Source: Desulfoscipio geothermicus (GTDB taxonomy: Bacteria > Bacillota > Desulfotomaculia > Desulfotomaculales > Desulfallaceae). Taken from it: 64,000 nt of DNA. The position numbers and the translations under genes are program-made. The DNA lies in NCBI GenBank assembly GCA_016841205.1, contig JAENZP010000004.1, positions 115,917 to 179,916 of the forward strand, read 5' to 3'. The notes under the pieces are model-generated. The model saw only the letters and a list, made by a program, of their open reading frames with translations, ran no database searches and had not been told where the DNA came from. Positions 53,550-62,886 of this stretch are shown in pieces (the stretch's first letter is position 1; each line of letters begins with the position of its first letter).

Positions 53550-54659
53550 TTAAATCTTACCTTTTTCCCTGGCAATCCTTGAGAACTTTTCTTGTGCATT
53601 GCTAGGAGGAACGTATAAGTCCGAACGCCGGGACATGGTTAACGAACCACTGGGGCAAGCAGAGGCACATACACCACAGCCTAGACAAGCTTCTTTATTC
53701 ACCACAGGTACTTCCGAACCGCTCTTATCATATTGCATGCTAATGGCCTTTATATGACAACGTTCAGCGCAGGTCCCGCAACCAATGCATGTTTCCGCAT
53801 TTAATTCAGGAATAAAGTTGCTGGGTTGAGTGGCGTATTGGCCAGTTTTATTTATGCCGGTTAGAATTACGCAGCAGCAACCGCAACAGTGGCATATGTA
53901 AGCAGGTTTATTAAGCACGTTATCACAATTATGGACCAAGCCAAGTTTTTCTGTTTGGTCAAGTATCTGCAGTAATTCGTCCACTGTGGCCGGTTTGCCC
54001 AAACCTCTGCGTATTATCCATTCCGCAGCGCTGCCAAGGGAAGTGCAAACCTCAAGGGGTGCCCCGCATGACTTACCTAAATGACTTGCTTTATGGCGGC
54101 AGGGGCATATTGAAATTGCTCCTCCACCGGATTGTCGGATAATCTCACTGGCTCTTTCGTAAGTTAGCACTTCTGTTTCCACGGCCATAGGTATAACGTT
54201 TTCATATACCAGGGTACGCATCATTTTAGTGTCTTTTCCTGCGAATTCATCCCTGACTTCTTTATTGTTAAAGTAAGCTTGAAAAAGCTCGGCTAAATCT
54301 TTTAATTCAACATTATCCAGTACCCGCATGAATGTATATTCAAAAAATCCTATTACCATCGGGACCAGCATGTAATAAAAAGTGTCCTTGCGGGGGATAT
54401 CCAACACCAATCCTTTTTCAGCCATGCCATCCAGAATTATTTTTAACTGTTTGTCCTCAATGCCGGTAATATCAGCGATTTTCTCCAATGCAATAGGTAT
54501 CATAGGAAATTTGCTGCCGACAATGGCCTCAGACTCAGTGTAAAGACGATGAAGAATGGCCATTAAGGTATCATTGATTGGTGTCCCCACCGGATTCCTA
54601 TTTAATCGTTCGGCTAATATCCGGTAAACCTCATCTTTGTTGTTAACCAAATGTCCCAT
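53550..54659 (-). CDS. Cysteine-rich 4Fe-4S ferredoxin-type protein
   Basis: Protein of 369 residues. The N-terminal half (about 1-110) is helical and resembles a winged-helix region (ITGIEDKQLKIILDGMAEKGLV). The middle has CPCRHK (185-190), Cys198, Cys205 and the unusual CHCCGCCC run (256-263). Two 4Fe-4S motifs end it: CIGCGTCAERC (291-301) and CLGCGVCASAC with Pro (325-335). Electron transfer or redox sensing is likely; the partner is unknown. Part of this gene is duplicated at 48021-48233. Confidence 0.88.
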   Translation of the reverse strand: MGHLVNNKDEVYRILAERLNRNPVGTPINDTLMAILHRLYTESEAIVGSKFPMIPIALEKIADITGIEDKQLKIILDGMAEKGLVLDIPRKDTFYYMLVPMVIGFFEYTFMRVLDNVELKDLAELFQAYFNNKEVRDEFAGKDTKMMRTLVYENVIPMAVETEVLTYERASEIIRQSGGGAISICPCRHKASHLGKSCGAPLEVCTSLGSAAEWIIRRGLGKPATVDELLQILDQTEKLGLVHNCDNVLNKPAYICHCCGCCCVILTGINKTGQYATQPSNFIPELNAETCIGCGTCAERCHIKAISMQYDKSGSEVPVVNKEACLGCGVCASACPSGSLTMSRRSDLYVPPSNAQEKFSRIAREKGKI

Positions 54660-54807
54660 TAAAAATCCCCCTTTTGGATTCGCATACTAATCCCGCAGGT
54701 CACTTTAAAGCTAGTTAGCTCTTCTAATTATACATATAAAGTTGTTTTTTACTAACAATCGCGAAGCATTATTCCCAAGTAAATATTTTGCTTGTAATAA
54801 ATTCCTA

Positions 54808-54857
54808 TTGAATGTATGTTAGCAAGGGGCATATAATATAACCAAACATTAGTTTGG
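54808..54857 (+). promoter_or_regulatory. dinB promoter with LexA-like operator
   Basis: TTGAAT (54808-54813) and TATAAT (54832-54837) with an 18-bp spacer. CCAAAC-ATTA-GTTTGG at 54842-54857 is a perfect inverted repeat with the arm spacing of the Firmicutes LexA box (CGAAC-N4-GTTCG), though its bases differ. It covers the transcription start and touches the GGTGG ribosome binding site. Confidence 0.5.
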
Positions 54858-54868
54858 TGGTGTTCCTA

Positions 54869-56062
54869 ATGAACAGAGTCATTTCCCTGACTGACATGAA
54901 TAGCTTTTACGCCAGTTGCCATCAGGCTGTAAACCCTGAGCTTGAGGGTAAAGAAGTCATTGTTGCGGGTGATCCTGAAAAAAGAACCGGCATTGTATTG
55001 GCAGCTTCCTACCCGGCCAAAGCACGCGGCATAAAAACCGGCATGGCCTTATGGGAAGCCAGGCGGTTGTGCCCTAACGGGTATTTCTTCAAGCCGGACT
55101 TTTCGTTATACATAAATTTTTCGACTAAGATATTAAAAATAATGAGAGATTTTACAGATTTGGTGGAGCCTTTTTCCATAGACGAGGCTTTTATGGACTT
55201 AACCGGGGTAACCCATATATGGGGGCCGCCCCAAGAAATAGCCAATCAATTAAAAGAAAGAATCAGGTCTGAGATTGGCGTCTTCTGTAGTGTTGGCATT
55301 GGCCCCAATAAATTGATCGCCAAAATGGCAGCTGATCAGCAAAAACCGGATGGTTTAACCATATTAGAAACTGTAAACAGTTTTAAGCAGGCGTTCTGGC
55401 CACAACCCGTAAGAAAATTATTTGGGATCGGTTCCAGGTATGAAAGGCATTTAAGATATTACAATGTAATAACTATCGGTGATTTGGCTAAATTTTCAGT
55501 GGAAATTCTAAAAAAACGGTGGGGTAAAAATGGTGAGCTGCTGTGGTACTTAGCCAACGGTTTGGATAACAGTCCGGTGATGCCCTGTTCACTGGATGTT
55601 TCCAAGAGTATGGGACAGCAAAGGACTCTGCCCAGAGATGTATATGGCTTTAAAAATATTAAGGTAGTACTGCTTGAACTTTGTGAAATGGTGGCACGTC
55701 GGGTGCGCCAGGGTGGCTACGTTGGCCGGACGGTATTTTTAACCTTGCGGGACACCCAATTAAACTTTCTTTCCAGGTCGATGGCTATGCCTGAGTATAC
55801 AGACCTGCCGGACGATATATATCAAACGGCTTGCCGGCTTTTACATAAGCACTGGGATGAAGCATGCCCGGTAAGGCTCATTGGTATAAGCCTTAGCGAG
55901 CTGACCAGGATGAAATATAGACAATATGATATTTTTTGTATAAAGGAAAAACAAACCAAGCTGGTTAAAGCTTGTGACGCGATAAAGGACCGGTTTGGGG
56001 AACACGCGGTGATGAGGGGTATATCATTGACTGAAGCGAGTTTATTTGCCAAGGGGAATTAA
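54869..56062 (+). CDS. dinB: Y-family DNA polymerase (DinB/Pol IV)
   Basis: Error-prone translesion polymerase of 397 residues. Catalytic acidic residues are in LTDMNSFYASC (Asp9) and PFSIDEAFMDLTG. The palm, fingers and thumb with GIGPNKLIAKMA and the little-finger domain are all present. The ATG at 54869 follows GGTGG. The DMNSFYASC wording is closer to UmuC/YqjW-type polymerases than to E. coli Pol IV. A possible SOS operator lies just before it. Confidence 0.93.
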   Translation: MNRVISLTDMNSFYASCHQAVNPELEGKEVIVAGDPEKRTGIVLAASYPAKARGIKTGMALWEARRLCPNGYFFKPDFSLYINFSTKILKIMRDFTDLVEPFSIDEAFMDLTGVTHIWGPPQEIANQLKERIRSEIGVFCSVGIGPNKLIAKMAADQQKPDGLTILETVNSFKQAFWPQPVRKLFGIGSRYERHLRYYNVITIGDLAKFSVEILKKRWGKNGELLWYLANGLDNSPVMPCSLDVSKSMGQQRTLPRDVYGFKNIKVVLLELCEMVARRVRQGGYVGRTVFLTLRDTQLNFLSRSMAMPEYTDLPDDIYQTACRLLHKHWDEACPVRLIGISLSELTRMKYRQYDIFCIKEKQTKLVKACDAIKDRFGEHAVMRGISLTEASLFAKGN

Positions 56063-56291
56063 AAATTTATCAGAGAAATTAAATGGATATGCCAATGCGT
56101 TTAGTTATTTGTTTTAAACATTGTGGTTAAGCAAAATGCCGCGATGTTTTTTAGTTATTAACTTAATTGTTATTCGAATAATTTAATGCGATAATAATTT
56201 AATATGATAATATATGACATTATTTCCGAAGGTATTAACAAATCTGTTGTTTAAATAATCTTTAGATTTTATCAACGAGAGGATGAATACT

Positions 56292-58976
56292 TTGGCTAAC
56301 ACCAAAGATGCTGGGCAATTTATAAAATGTGGCGATCTTACCTGTACAGTTGACCAAAATAGTTCCCGGTTAACCGGGGATAAAGCACGTATCCAAGAGC
56401 TGGAAGCAGAAATTATAAGGCTAAGAGAGGAAATTGAAAAAAGAAAAAAAACTGAAGCGCTTTTAGAAGCCTTTTTTAATTATACAATCTCATCAGTGGT
56501 TATCCTGGATAGGAATTATAATCTTGTCCATGTCAATGAGGTATATGCTAAAGCATTTTCCCATGATGTTTCTGATTATCCAGGTCATAATTACTTTGAA
56601 TTCTACCCTTCTGAAGATAAAGAAATATTTGATAATGTTATCAAGACAAAAGAAATCTATAAGGTATCGGCCAGACCCTTTACATTCCCTGGCCATTCTG
56701 AGTGGGGGGTAACTTATTGGGATTGGACACTTGCTCCCGTCCTGGATTCATCAGGTGAGGTCGAGTTATTAATCTTAACTCTACATGATGTGACTGAATA
56801 TGTTAGAATTCAAGAAAAACTATTTGAAAATGAAGAACGTTACCATTCCATATTTAATAACAGCCTTGATGGTATTTTATTGACCGTTCCAGACGGTACT
56901 ATATTATCAGCCAATCCCTCAGCTTGTCATATGTTTGGCCGAACCGAAGAGGAATTGTGTGCTGTAGGGTGGAAAGGATTCGTTGATTTTGATGACCCAA
57001 GAGTTATGAAAGCCTTAAAGGAAAGAGAAAAAGCAGGAAGTTTTACCAGTGAAATGACATTGTTACGCAAAGATGGAACTAAATTTTATGGTGAAGTAAA
57101 TTCAATACTATTTAAGAATACAAATGGTCAAATTTTATCCAGTATGATTGTGCGGGATATAACCGAACATAAAAAGGCAGAGGAGACCCTTCGTTTGTCT
57201 GATGAAAAGTTTTCTAAAGCTTTTCATCAGAGCCAAACAATGATGTCTATTTCCAGGTCTGGGGACGGGCGTTATATTGATGTGAACGATACCCTTGCCG
57301 ATGTATTTGGTTACAGTCGGGAAGAGCTAATCGGTAGAAGTGCTATTGAGCTAAATCTCTGGGTAGACTTAAATGAAAGACAAGAAATGCACAAGCTTAT
57401 TTCAACAAATGGTTATATTAAAAATTTTGAAAGCAAATTCAGGAGAAAATCAGGCGAGATTGGCTTTGCTTTTTCTACGATCAGTCTTTTAGATATTGGT
57501 GGCGAGAAGTATCTGCTTACCTCCGCGATAGATATTACTGAAAGAAAGAAAACAGAAGAGGCTTTGCGCATATCCGAGGAAAAGTTTTCTAAGCTATTTT
57601 ACTATAGTCAGATGCCAATGGCTATTTCCAGGCTCAAGGATAGTACTTATATTGATGTGAACGATGCCTATTTAGAAATAATGGGTTTCCAGCGGGAAGA
57701 ACTAATCGATAAAGGTATTTTTGCTGAATTAAATATTTGCTGTACAGACACGCAAGAAAGGGAAGAAAAATTTAATGAATTTTATAAAAATGGTTTTGTA
57801 AGAAACCTTGAACTTAAAGTTAGAAAAAAGACAGGGGAAATTGCGTATGCTCTTTCATCTTTTAATATTATAGATATAAATGGTGAGAAGTGCAGGCTTA
57901 CCTCTGCGATAGATATCACTGAAAGAAAAAAAGCGGAGGAGGCTTTGCGTTCATCTGGAGAGCTGTTCCATAAAACTTTTAACGCCAACCCATTGCCAAT
58001 GGCTATTTTGTCAATAAATAATGACACATTTGTAGAAGTTAATAAAGCATTCCTTGATAAAAACCGCTATACCCGAGATGAATTGCTTGGGTTAGGTATG
58101 ACTGATCTGAATTATTGGGTTGACTTAAATGAACGTGATCGATTTAAAGAAGGAATTAAAAAAGAAGGTGTTGTTAGAAATCTTGAAGTAAGAATATTTA
58201 AAAAATCAGGGGGGATAGCAACAGTATTATTGTCTGGAGTACTCATTAATTGGAATAATGATGAATGTGTTCTCAGCATAATTAATAATATTACCGAGCT
58301 AAAACGCTACCAACATGAAATTGCACGTTTAGACCGTTTGAACATGGTAGGACAGATGTCCGCCGGAATTGGGCATGAAATCAGGAATCCAATGACGACT
58401 GTAAGAGGGTTCCTGCAATTACTCAAGGAAAAGGACAGGTATGCTCAAGATAAGGAATATATGGATTTAATGATAGAGGAGTTGGACAGGGCCAATTCAA
58501 TTATTACAGAGTTTCTATCGTTGGCAAAAGATAAGGTTGTTGAATTGAAAAGGAAGTGCCTAAATCAGGAGCTAAGGACTATCTTTCCTTTGCTAAGGGC
58601 TGATGCCATGAAACAGGATAAAAATATTGAAATGGAACTTGGTGATGTTCCATATGTAGTCATTGATAAAAATGAGATTAAACAACTTATCCTTAACCTT
58701 GTCTGCAATGGCCTTGAAGCTATGTCATCAGGAGGACTTTTGTCCATCAAAACATTCAAAGATGATGATGGAGTAGTCCTAACTGTGCAAGACCAGGGTA
58801 CGGGGATTCCAACAGAAGTTCTTGAGAAAATAGGTACACCCTTCTTAACGACCAAAGACAGTGGTACCGGCCTGGGGCTTGCTGTTTGTTTCAGTATAGC
58901 TCAGAGAAATAAAGCCAAGATAGATATTGAGACTGGCTCCAGTGGGACAACATTTTATGTAAGATTTATAAGCTAA
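56292..58976 (+). CDS. Multi-PAS sensor histidine kinase
   Basis: Cytoplasmic orphan kinase of 894 residues without membrane helices. A short coiled coil (about 30-60) is followed by about five PAS regions (60-175, 185-300, 310-425, 435-550, 560-675). Several end in a DITERKK(T/A)EEALR linker, showing internal duplication. HisKA has [20 protein letters not shown], and HATPase has [10 protein letters not shown] and [16 protein letters not shown] at 56292 is preferred because GAGAGG lies 9 bp before it; ATG 56283 abuts that site. Similar kinases feed Spo0F/Spo0A in spore formers, inferred here. Confidence 0.92.
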   Translation: MANTKDAGQFIKCGDLTCTVDQNSSRLTGDKARIQELEAEIIRLREEIEKRKKTEALLEAFFNYTISSVVILDRNYNLVHVNEVYAKAFSHDVSDYPGHNYFEFYPSEDKEIFDNVIKTKEIYKVSARPFTFPGHSEWGVTYWDWTLAPVLDSSGEVELLILTLHDVTEYVRIQEKLFENEERYHSIFNNSLDGILLTVPDGTILSANPSACHMFGRTEEELCAVGWKGFVDFDDPRVMKALKEREKAGSFTSEMTLLRKDGTKFYGEVNSILFKNTNGQILSSMIVRDITEHKKAEETLRLSDEKFSKAFHQSQTMMSISRSGDGRYIDVNDTLADVFGYSREELIGRSAIELNLWVDLNERQEMHKLISTNGYIKNFESKFRRKSGEIGFAFSTISLLDIGGEKYLLTSAIDITERKKTEEALRISEEKFSKLFYYSQMPMAISRLKDSTYIDVNDAYLEIMGFQREELIDKGIFAELNICCTDTQEREEKFNEFYKNGFVRNLELKVRKKTGEIAYALSSFNIIDINGEKCRLTSAIDITERKKAEEALRSSGELFHKTFNANPLPMAILSINNDTFVEVNKAFLDKNRYTRDELLGLGMTDLNYWVDLNERDRFKEGIKKEGVVRNLEVRIFKKSGGIATVLLSGVLINWNNDECVLSIINNITELKRYQHEIARLDRLNMVGQMSAGIGHEIRNPMTTVRGFLQLLKEKDRYAQDKEYMDLMIEELDRANSIITEFLSLAKDKVVELKRKCLNQELRTIFPLLRADAMKQDKNIEMELGDVPYVVIDKNEIKQLILNLVCNGLEAMSSGGLLSIKTFKDDDGVVLTVQDQGTGIPTEVLEKIGTPFLTTKDSGTGLGLAVCFSIAQRNKAKIDIETGSSGTTFYVRFIS

Positions 58977-59110
58977 TGATTCCTTTAGCATGGCGTGTAA
59001 AGTTGAAATTAACCGGTAATTGTTTAACCACTGCAATGGGCATTTTGCCTCATGACAATATAGAGGAAGCCTTAACAATAGCTTTACTGGTTGATACAGC
59101 AGCAAAATAA
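58976..59110 (+). pseudogene. Remnant of a methionine-synthase-like (UROD/MetE-type) gene, N-terminal piece
   Basis: Frame of 44 residues whose ATG overlaps the kinase stop in TAATG. It reads LTGNCLTTAMGILPHDNIEE followed by ALTIAL, which matches the N terminus of the methionine-synthase-like/uroporphyrinogen-decarboxylase-like family. There the segment continues into a IPFWPQLP motif. Here it ends in LLVDTAAK and a stop, so everything after the first 40 residues is lost. Confidence 0.6.
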
Positions 59111-59147
59111 ATGTAAAGAAAAGCTAAGTTATATTTTAGGAGGATTT

Positions 59148-59711
59148 ATGGACATAATCGAAGCAATCAAAGGACGGAGAAGTATCAGAGAATATCAAAA
59201 TAGAGTAGTTCCAAAAGAAACAATTGAAAAGTTATTAGAATTATCAATTAAAGCTCCTTCAGGTAAAAACCGTCAACCTTGGAGATTTGTTGTTCTTCAG
59301 AATAAAAAGAAAGACGAGTTAGTTAATGTCATGAGTAATGCCATAAGCCTTCTTAAGCAAAAAAATATAAATATTGGCAGTAGTGAACTAAGTATTAATT
59401 CCATTAATGAAGCGTCAGTGGTAATTTTAGTGTTTAATGCCTTTTCTAATTGTGAAAATGATTATCGTCGCTATACATTACTTATGGATACTCAATCAAT
59501 AGGTGCTGCTGTACAAACAATGATTCTAGCCGCGCAGAATTTTGGATTAGGTACTCTTTGGATTTGTGATATTTTTTACTGCGTTAATGAAATATGCTCT
59601 TGGCTAAATCGCAAAGATGAACTTGTTGCTGCAGTAGCTATAGGCTATCCAAATCAATCTCCATCTCCACGGCCACGCAAGCTGCTGCAGGAAGTTGCAG
59701 AATGGATGTAA
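59148..59711 (+). CDS. Nitroreductase family protein
   Basis: FMN-dependent NAD(P)H oxidoreductase of 187 residues. FMN-binding features are KGRRSIREYQNR at the start, APSGKNRQPWRFVVL, SIGAAVQTMILAAQNFGLGTLWI and AVAIGYPNQ. ATG at 59148 follows AGGAGGA. The physiological substrate cannot be read from sequence. GC content and codon use are more AT-rich than in the first half of the window, possibly a transferred gene. Confidence 0.9.
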   Translation: MDIIEAIKGRRSIREYQNRVVPKETIEKLLELSIKAPSGKNRQPWRFVVLQNKKKDELVNVMSNAISLLKQKNINIGSSELSINSINEASVVILVFNAFSNCENDYRRYTLLMDTQSIGAAVQTMILAAQNFGLGTLWICDIFYCVNEICSWLNRKDELVAAVAIGYPNQSPSPRPRKLLQEVAEWM

Positions 59712-59802
59712 TCTTTTGCGAACGCAGGGTTTCTGGTCAATAATTTAATACTTGATTTACCATTTAACATACAACTATACTAATTAAATAGCTACACATT
59801 AT

Positions 59803-59934
59803 ATGTCGCCAAAATACATCACAGGCAGGTTTATTATTTATTGCCAGGGACCTGGAAAGCGAGATGTTTATATACATGATCATTGGGGAAAGGTTGAAAC
59901 TAAAAAAATGGAATATAGAAACCAATCTATTTAG
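59803..59934 (+). CDS. Possible small ORF
   Basis: Frame of 43 residues starting MSPKYITGRFIIYCQGPGKR with an acidic/aromatic end. There is no good ribosome binding site and no recognised family, so it may be a chance ORF or a remnant. The rest of the 59712-60167 gap shows only a GGGGTAACC..GGCTGCCCC imperfect hairpin. Confidence 0.2.
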   Translation: MSPKYITGRFIIYCQGPGKRDVYIHDHWGKVETKKMEYRNQSI

Positions 59935-60167
59935 TAAAAAGCGGAGTTTAAACGAGTTTTTGCCGGGGATAGCAGGGGTAACCTAACGGGCTGCCCCTTG
60001 TTTGTCTATTACTTGCTATCCATGATAGAACCTAGGTGATAAACTATGAACAAGGGACTTGAAGATCTAATATTGGGAAAAGTGATGAATAGTTTGAATA
60101 TGCCAGCCCTGCCATTGTTTATACTTATTACGTGCATGTTGGTAATGCAAAGAAGGAGGACAAGCTT

Positions 60168-60782
60168 ATGCTAGTTTTTGGCGTTATTTCCCCTCATCCA
60201 CCCATCATTATTCCGGAGATAGGTGGCGCAGAGACTGAAAAAGCCACCAAAACCATATCGGCACTTGAAACAGCAGCTAAAAGGTTGACCGATGCCAAAC
60301 CTGACAAATTGATTATTATTTCGCCGCATAAAGATCATGGCTATGCGGTGCCCCTTTACTATCTTGCCCGACATTTACCTCTCAGCACCAAGTTGGAACA
60401 AATTAGGATCATAGACCCTTCTTATGAGTACTATTTTAATCTCGGGAAAGAATACGGCACTGAAATCGACCAGTCGGATCTGCGCACGGCTGTGATAGCC
60501 TCGGCAGATCTATCTCATGTCTTAAAAGACGACGGACCCTACGGTTATAACCCTGCAGGACCCAAACTGGATGAAACTATCGTTAATGCGGTTCGCGAAA
60601 AAGATGCCCAAAGGCTGCTGGATCTTGACCATGCCTTGCTTGAGGACGGAGCTGAATGCGGCTTACGGTCAATATTGTTTTTGCTCGGCGTGTTTGTGGG
60701 CAAAGAATATACGACGGAGGTATTATCCTATGAAGGACCCTTTGGCGTAGGCTACATGGTGGCTACTTTCGAAATTAAATAA
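60168..60782 (+). CDS. Class III extradiol dioxygenase/LigB-like protein with an internal in-frame deletion
   Basis: Protein of 204 residues, shorter than the usual ~270. The N terminus VFGVISPHPPIIIPEIGGAE and the C-terminal SADLSHVLKDDGPYGYNPAG and SYEGPFGVGYMV match the LigB/AmmeMemoRadiSam-B-like family. IIISPH is followed immediately by DHGYAVPLYYL. In relatives these two segments are about 60 residues apart, so a piece of the central domain is missing in frame. Metal-binding His12/His14 (SPHPP) remain, but activity is doubtful. ATG at 60168 follows GGAGG. A terminator follows. Confidence 0.8.
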   Translation: MLVFGVISPHPPIIIPEIGGAETEKATKTISALETAAKRLTDAKPDKLIIISPHKDHGYAVPLYYLARHLPLSTKLEQIRIIDPSYEYYFNLGKEYGTEIDQSDLRTAVIASADLSHVLKDDGPYGYNPAGPKLDETIVNAVREKDAQRLLDLDHALLEDGAECGLRSILFLLGVFVGKEYTTEVLSYEGPFGVGYMVATFEIK

Positions 60783-60794
60783 CCTTGGAAATTG

Positions 60795-60833
60795 ATACCT
60801 GGCTGGAGTGCTCACTTTAGTCAGGTATTTTTG
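60795..60833 (+). terminator. Rho-independent terminator
   Basis: ATACCTGGCT pairs with AGTCAGGTAT (one G-U) around a 14-base loop, followed by TTTTTG. Confidence 0.8.
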
Positions 60834-60965
60834 TTAATTAAGGCGTGGTGGCTTCCTTTATCAGACTATGGTGAAATAGGGAAAAATACAGGCATAAGGT
60901 TTGTACATGTCGTTAATGTATAGCTCTGCGCTGTAAATTCAGGATAGGCAAAACGGACCGGCATT

Positions 60966-60974
60966 TGTTATAAT
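60966..60974 (+). promoter_or_regulatory. Extended -10 promoter directly upstream of the HD gene
   Basis: TGTTATAAT is a TGnTATAAT extended -10 that ends 6 bp before the ATG of the HD gene. The predicted transcription start therefore falls on or next to the start codon. No Shine-Dalgarno sequence can fit between them. Confidence 0.55.
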
Positions 60975-60980
60975 ACAAAC

Positions 60981-61493
60981 ATGATTAATGTAATTGAATC
61001 CAAACTAAACTTAATAGCGGATATTAGTATTAAACATGAATATCAAGACTGCATTAGTGATTTAGTGCAGGATCAAATTATCTATTCACTGGAGGACTTT
61101 GTCCACCATCGCAACGTCTCACGCCTAGAGCACTGTATTCATGTGTCCTACCACAGCTACTTGATCTGCAAAAAATGGGGCCTTGACTATGAGTCGGCAG
61201 CTAGGGGTGGGCTTTTGCACGATTTTTATTTTTATAATTCCCGCACTACAAAGCCTGAGTGGGGAATCCATTGCTTTAGCCATCCTACCATTGCTCTGAA
61301 GAATGCCATGGAACACTTTACCTTAAACGAGGTGGAAAAGGACATTATCGTTAAGCATATGTGGCCGGTAACCATAAGTAGGCCCAAATACAAAGAATCC
61401 TATGTCGTTACTTTAATGGACAAATACTGTGCAACCAAGGAAGTTACTAATTACGGCAACAAGTTTGCTCCTGTCCAGCAAGCCCAATTCTAA
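60981..61493 (+). CDS. HD-domain phosphohydrolase-like protein
   Basis: Protein of 170 residues with a compact HD fold. The metal-binding histidines are His51 in RLEHCIHV, the His80-Asp81 pair in GLLHDF, and likely His residues in HCFSHP and KHMWPV. Such small HD proteins are probable phosphohydrolases; the substrate is unknown. The start ATG lies 6 bp after a TATAAT, so the message may be leaderless. Confidence 0.82.
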   Translation: MINVIESKLNLIADISIKHEYQDCISDLVQDQIIYSLEDFVHHRNVSRLEHCIHVSYHSYLICKKWGLDYESAARGGLLHDFYFYNSRTTKPEWGIHCFSHPTIALKNAMEHFTLNEVEKDIIVKHMWPVTISRPKYKESYVVTLMDKYCATKEVTNYGNKFAPVQQAQF

Positions 61494-61631
61494 TTTGCTA
61501 CAACATACTAAGTATTGTAGATCATCAGGCGCTGCAGATATCATTTCAACATAAGCCCATAATAAAGATTGATTACACTAAGTACAATTTTGTGAATGAA
61601 TCAATCAGGATTGCCTATATTGACAGCTCAA

Positions 61632-62495
61632 TTATATGTCATAACGTCCAAGTTCCTTTAAGTTGGCTTGAAGGGACCTTGCCAGCATAGGTGTTGCGGC
61701 GGATGCGGGCAATCCCAGAGAAAGTACAACCTGCCTGCATAACTCCATTATTTCCGGTGCGGTATCATTAGTGACTTTTTGGGCAACTAATTCGTGAATA
61801 CGTTGAAGAAAACTTAGACTATCTCCCATCAGTTGGTATACATTGTCACCCTCCCGCGGGTCGTCCCAGGCCGATAGCAGAGTATGAATACCTGCTAATG
61901 ACTTTAACTTCATAATTGAGCTGACGGATGCTTCGTAATCGTCGTAAATGGGTAGATCTCCCGGCAGCGGAACCGCATCACCGCAAAATAGCGCCTTGTC
62001 TGTGGGAAACCATACTGAAATAGAGCCTTTCGAGTGGCCCGGGGTGTGGAATACTTCAAGGCTCAAGCCATCTCCCAGCTCCAGAATATCTCCTTCCTCC
62101 ACCAGGTGGTTAATGTCAACCGACCCCCCTACAAGAGAGTGGAAGCCTGGAACGGGCCTTTCCCTGCATTGCAGATCCACATCTTCAATCCAGTTTTTTT
62201 CCCCGGGGTGTGCTGCAATGATACAGCCGGTAGCTTCTTTTATGAATCGCGCAGCTCCGATATGATCCGGGTGGGAGTGAGTTAGAATGATCATGTCTAT
62301 TTCTTCCGGTCGTCGGCCCGTCTTACGCAAGTAGTCAAAGATTATAGTTTCCGCTGAGTTCACCCCAGTATCGATGAGGCAAATTCGCGAACCATAGATA
62401 AGAAATGCGTAAACAAACCTGTCCAATAATAATTGCGGGCCGATAGGTATTTGAAAAGGGATTTTTATAGCATGAATGTGTTCAGTTACCTGCAT
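61632..62495 (-). CDS. MBL-fold metallo-hydrolase
   Basis: Metallo-beta-lactamase-fold hydrolase of 287 residues. The zinc motif THSHPDH lies at 72-78, with further ligands in HTPGHSKGS, FCGDAV and the C-terminal region. The fold resembles glyoxalase II-like and lactonase-like enzymes; substrate unknown. The ATG at 62495 follows GGAGG; an in-frame ATG 12 codons upstream lacks a site. It points away from the tyrosinase-like gene. Confidence 0.88.
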   Translation of the reverse strand: MQVTEHIHAIKIPFQIPIGPQLLLDRFVYAFLIYGSRICLIDTGVNSAETIIFDYLRKTGRRPEEIDMIILTHSHPDHIGAARFIKEATGCIIAAHPGEKNWIEDVDLQCRERPVPGFHSLVGGSVDINHLVEEGDILELGDGLSLEVFHTPGHSKGSISVWFPTDKALFCGDAVPLPGDLPIYDDYEASVSSIMKLKSLAGIHTLLSAWDDPREGDNVYQLMGDSLSFLQRIHELVAQKVTNDTAPEIMELCRQVVLSLGLPASAATPMLARSLQANLKELGRYDI

Positions 62496-62531
62496 TTGTT
62501 TACCTCCGCTTATAATATATTCTATATTCAA

Positions 62532-62886
62532 CCTAAGTTACTGCTTCCAGGAAAGGCCCACTACAGTTATTCCTTCGTAGCTTAAAGATCATAGATATTT
62601 AACAAAATAATAAATTGACCGGCCCCGCCAGAACCGCATCCGGGATAATCACTATCCGGTTGATGTTAAACCTGTTTTACTTCATAAGTGCCTAGGATAT
62701 TGTTCCGTCTGCTTTCTGGTAATTAAGACTAATTCCTAGGCTAGGGAATTATGCCCCTTCGCCGGAGTTGGTTTAATTTTAGCAAAATTCGTTGGGAAAA
62801 GCATTATATTTAAAATAAATGATAATCACACCCAATAAGTGCTTTTCATAGCATAAAATTATAAAATACGTTTTGGGAGGAAAATA
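62532..62886. other. Intergenic region of 355 bp without a supported gene
   Basis: Lies between the MBL-fold gene and the divergent tyrosinase-like gene. It holds an imperfect palindrome AATTCCTAGGCTAGGGAATT near 62732-62751 that could bind a regulator. No ORF or RNA element was recognised. Confidence 0.4.
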
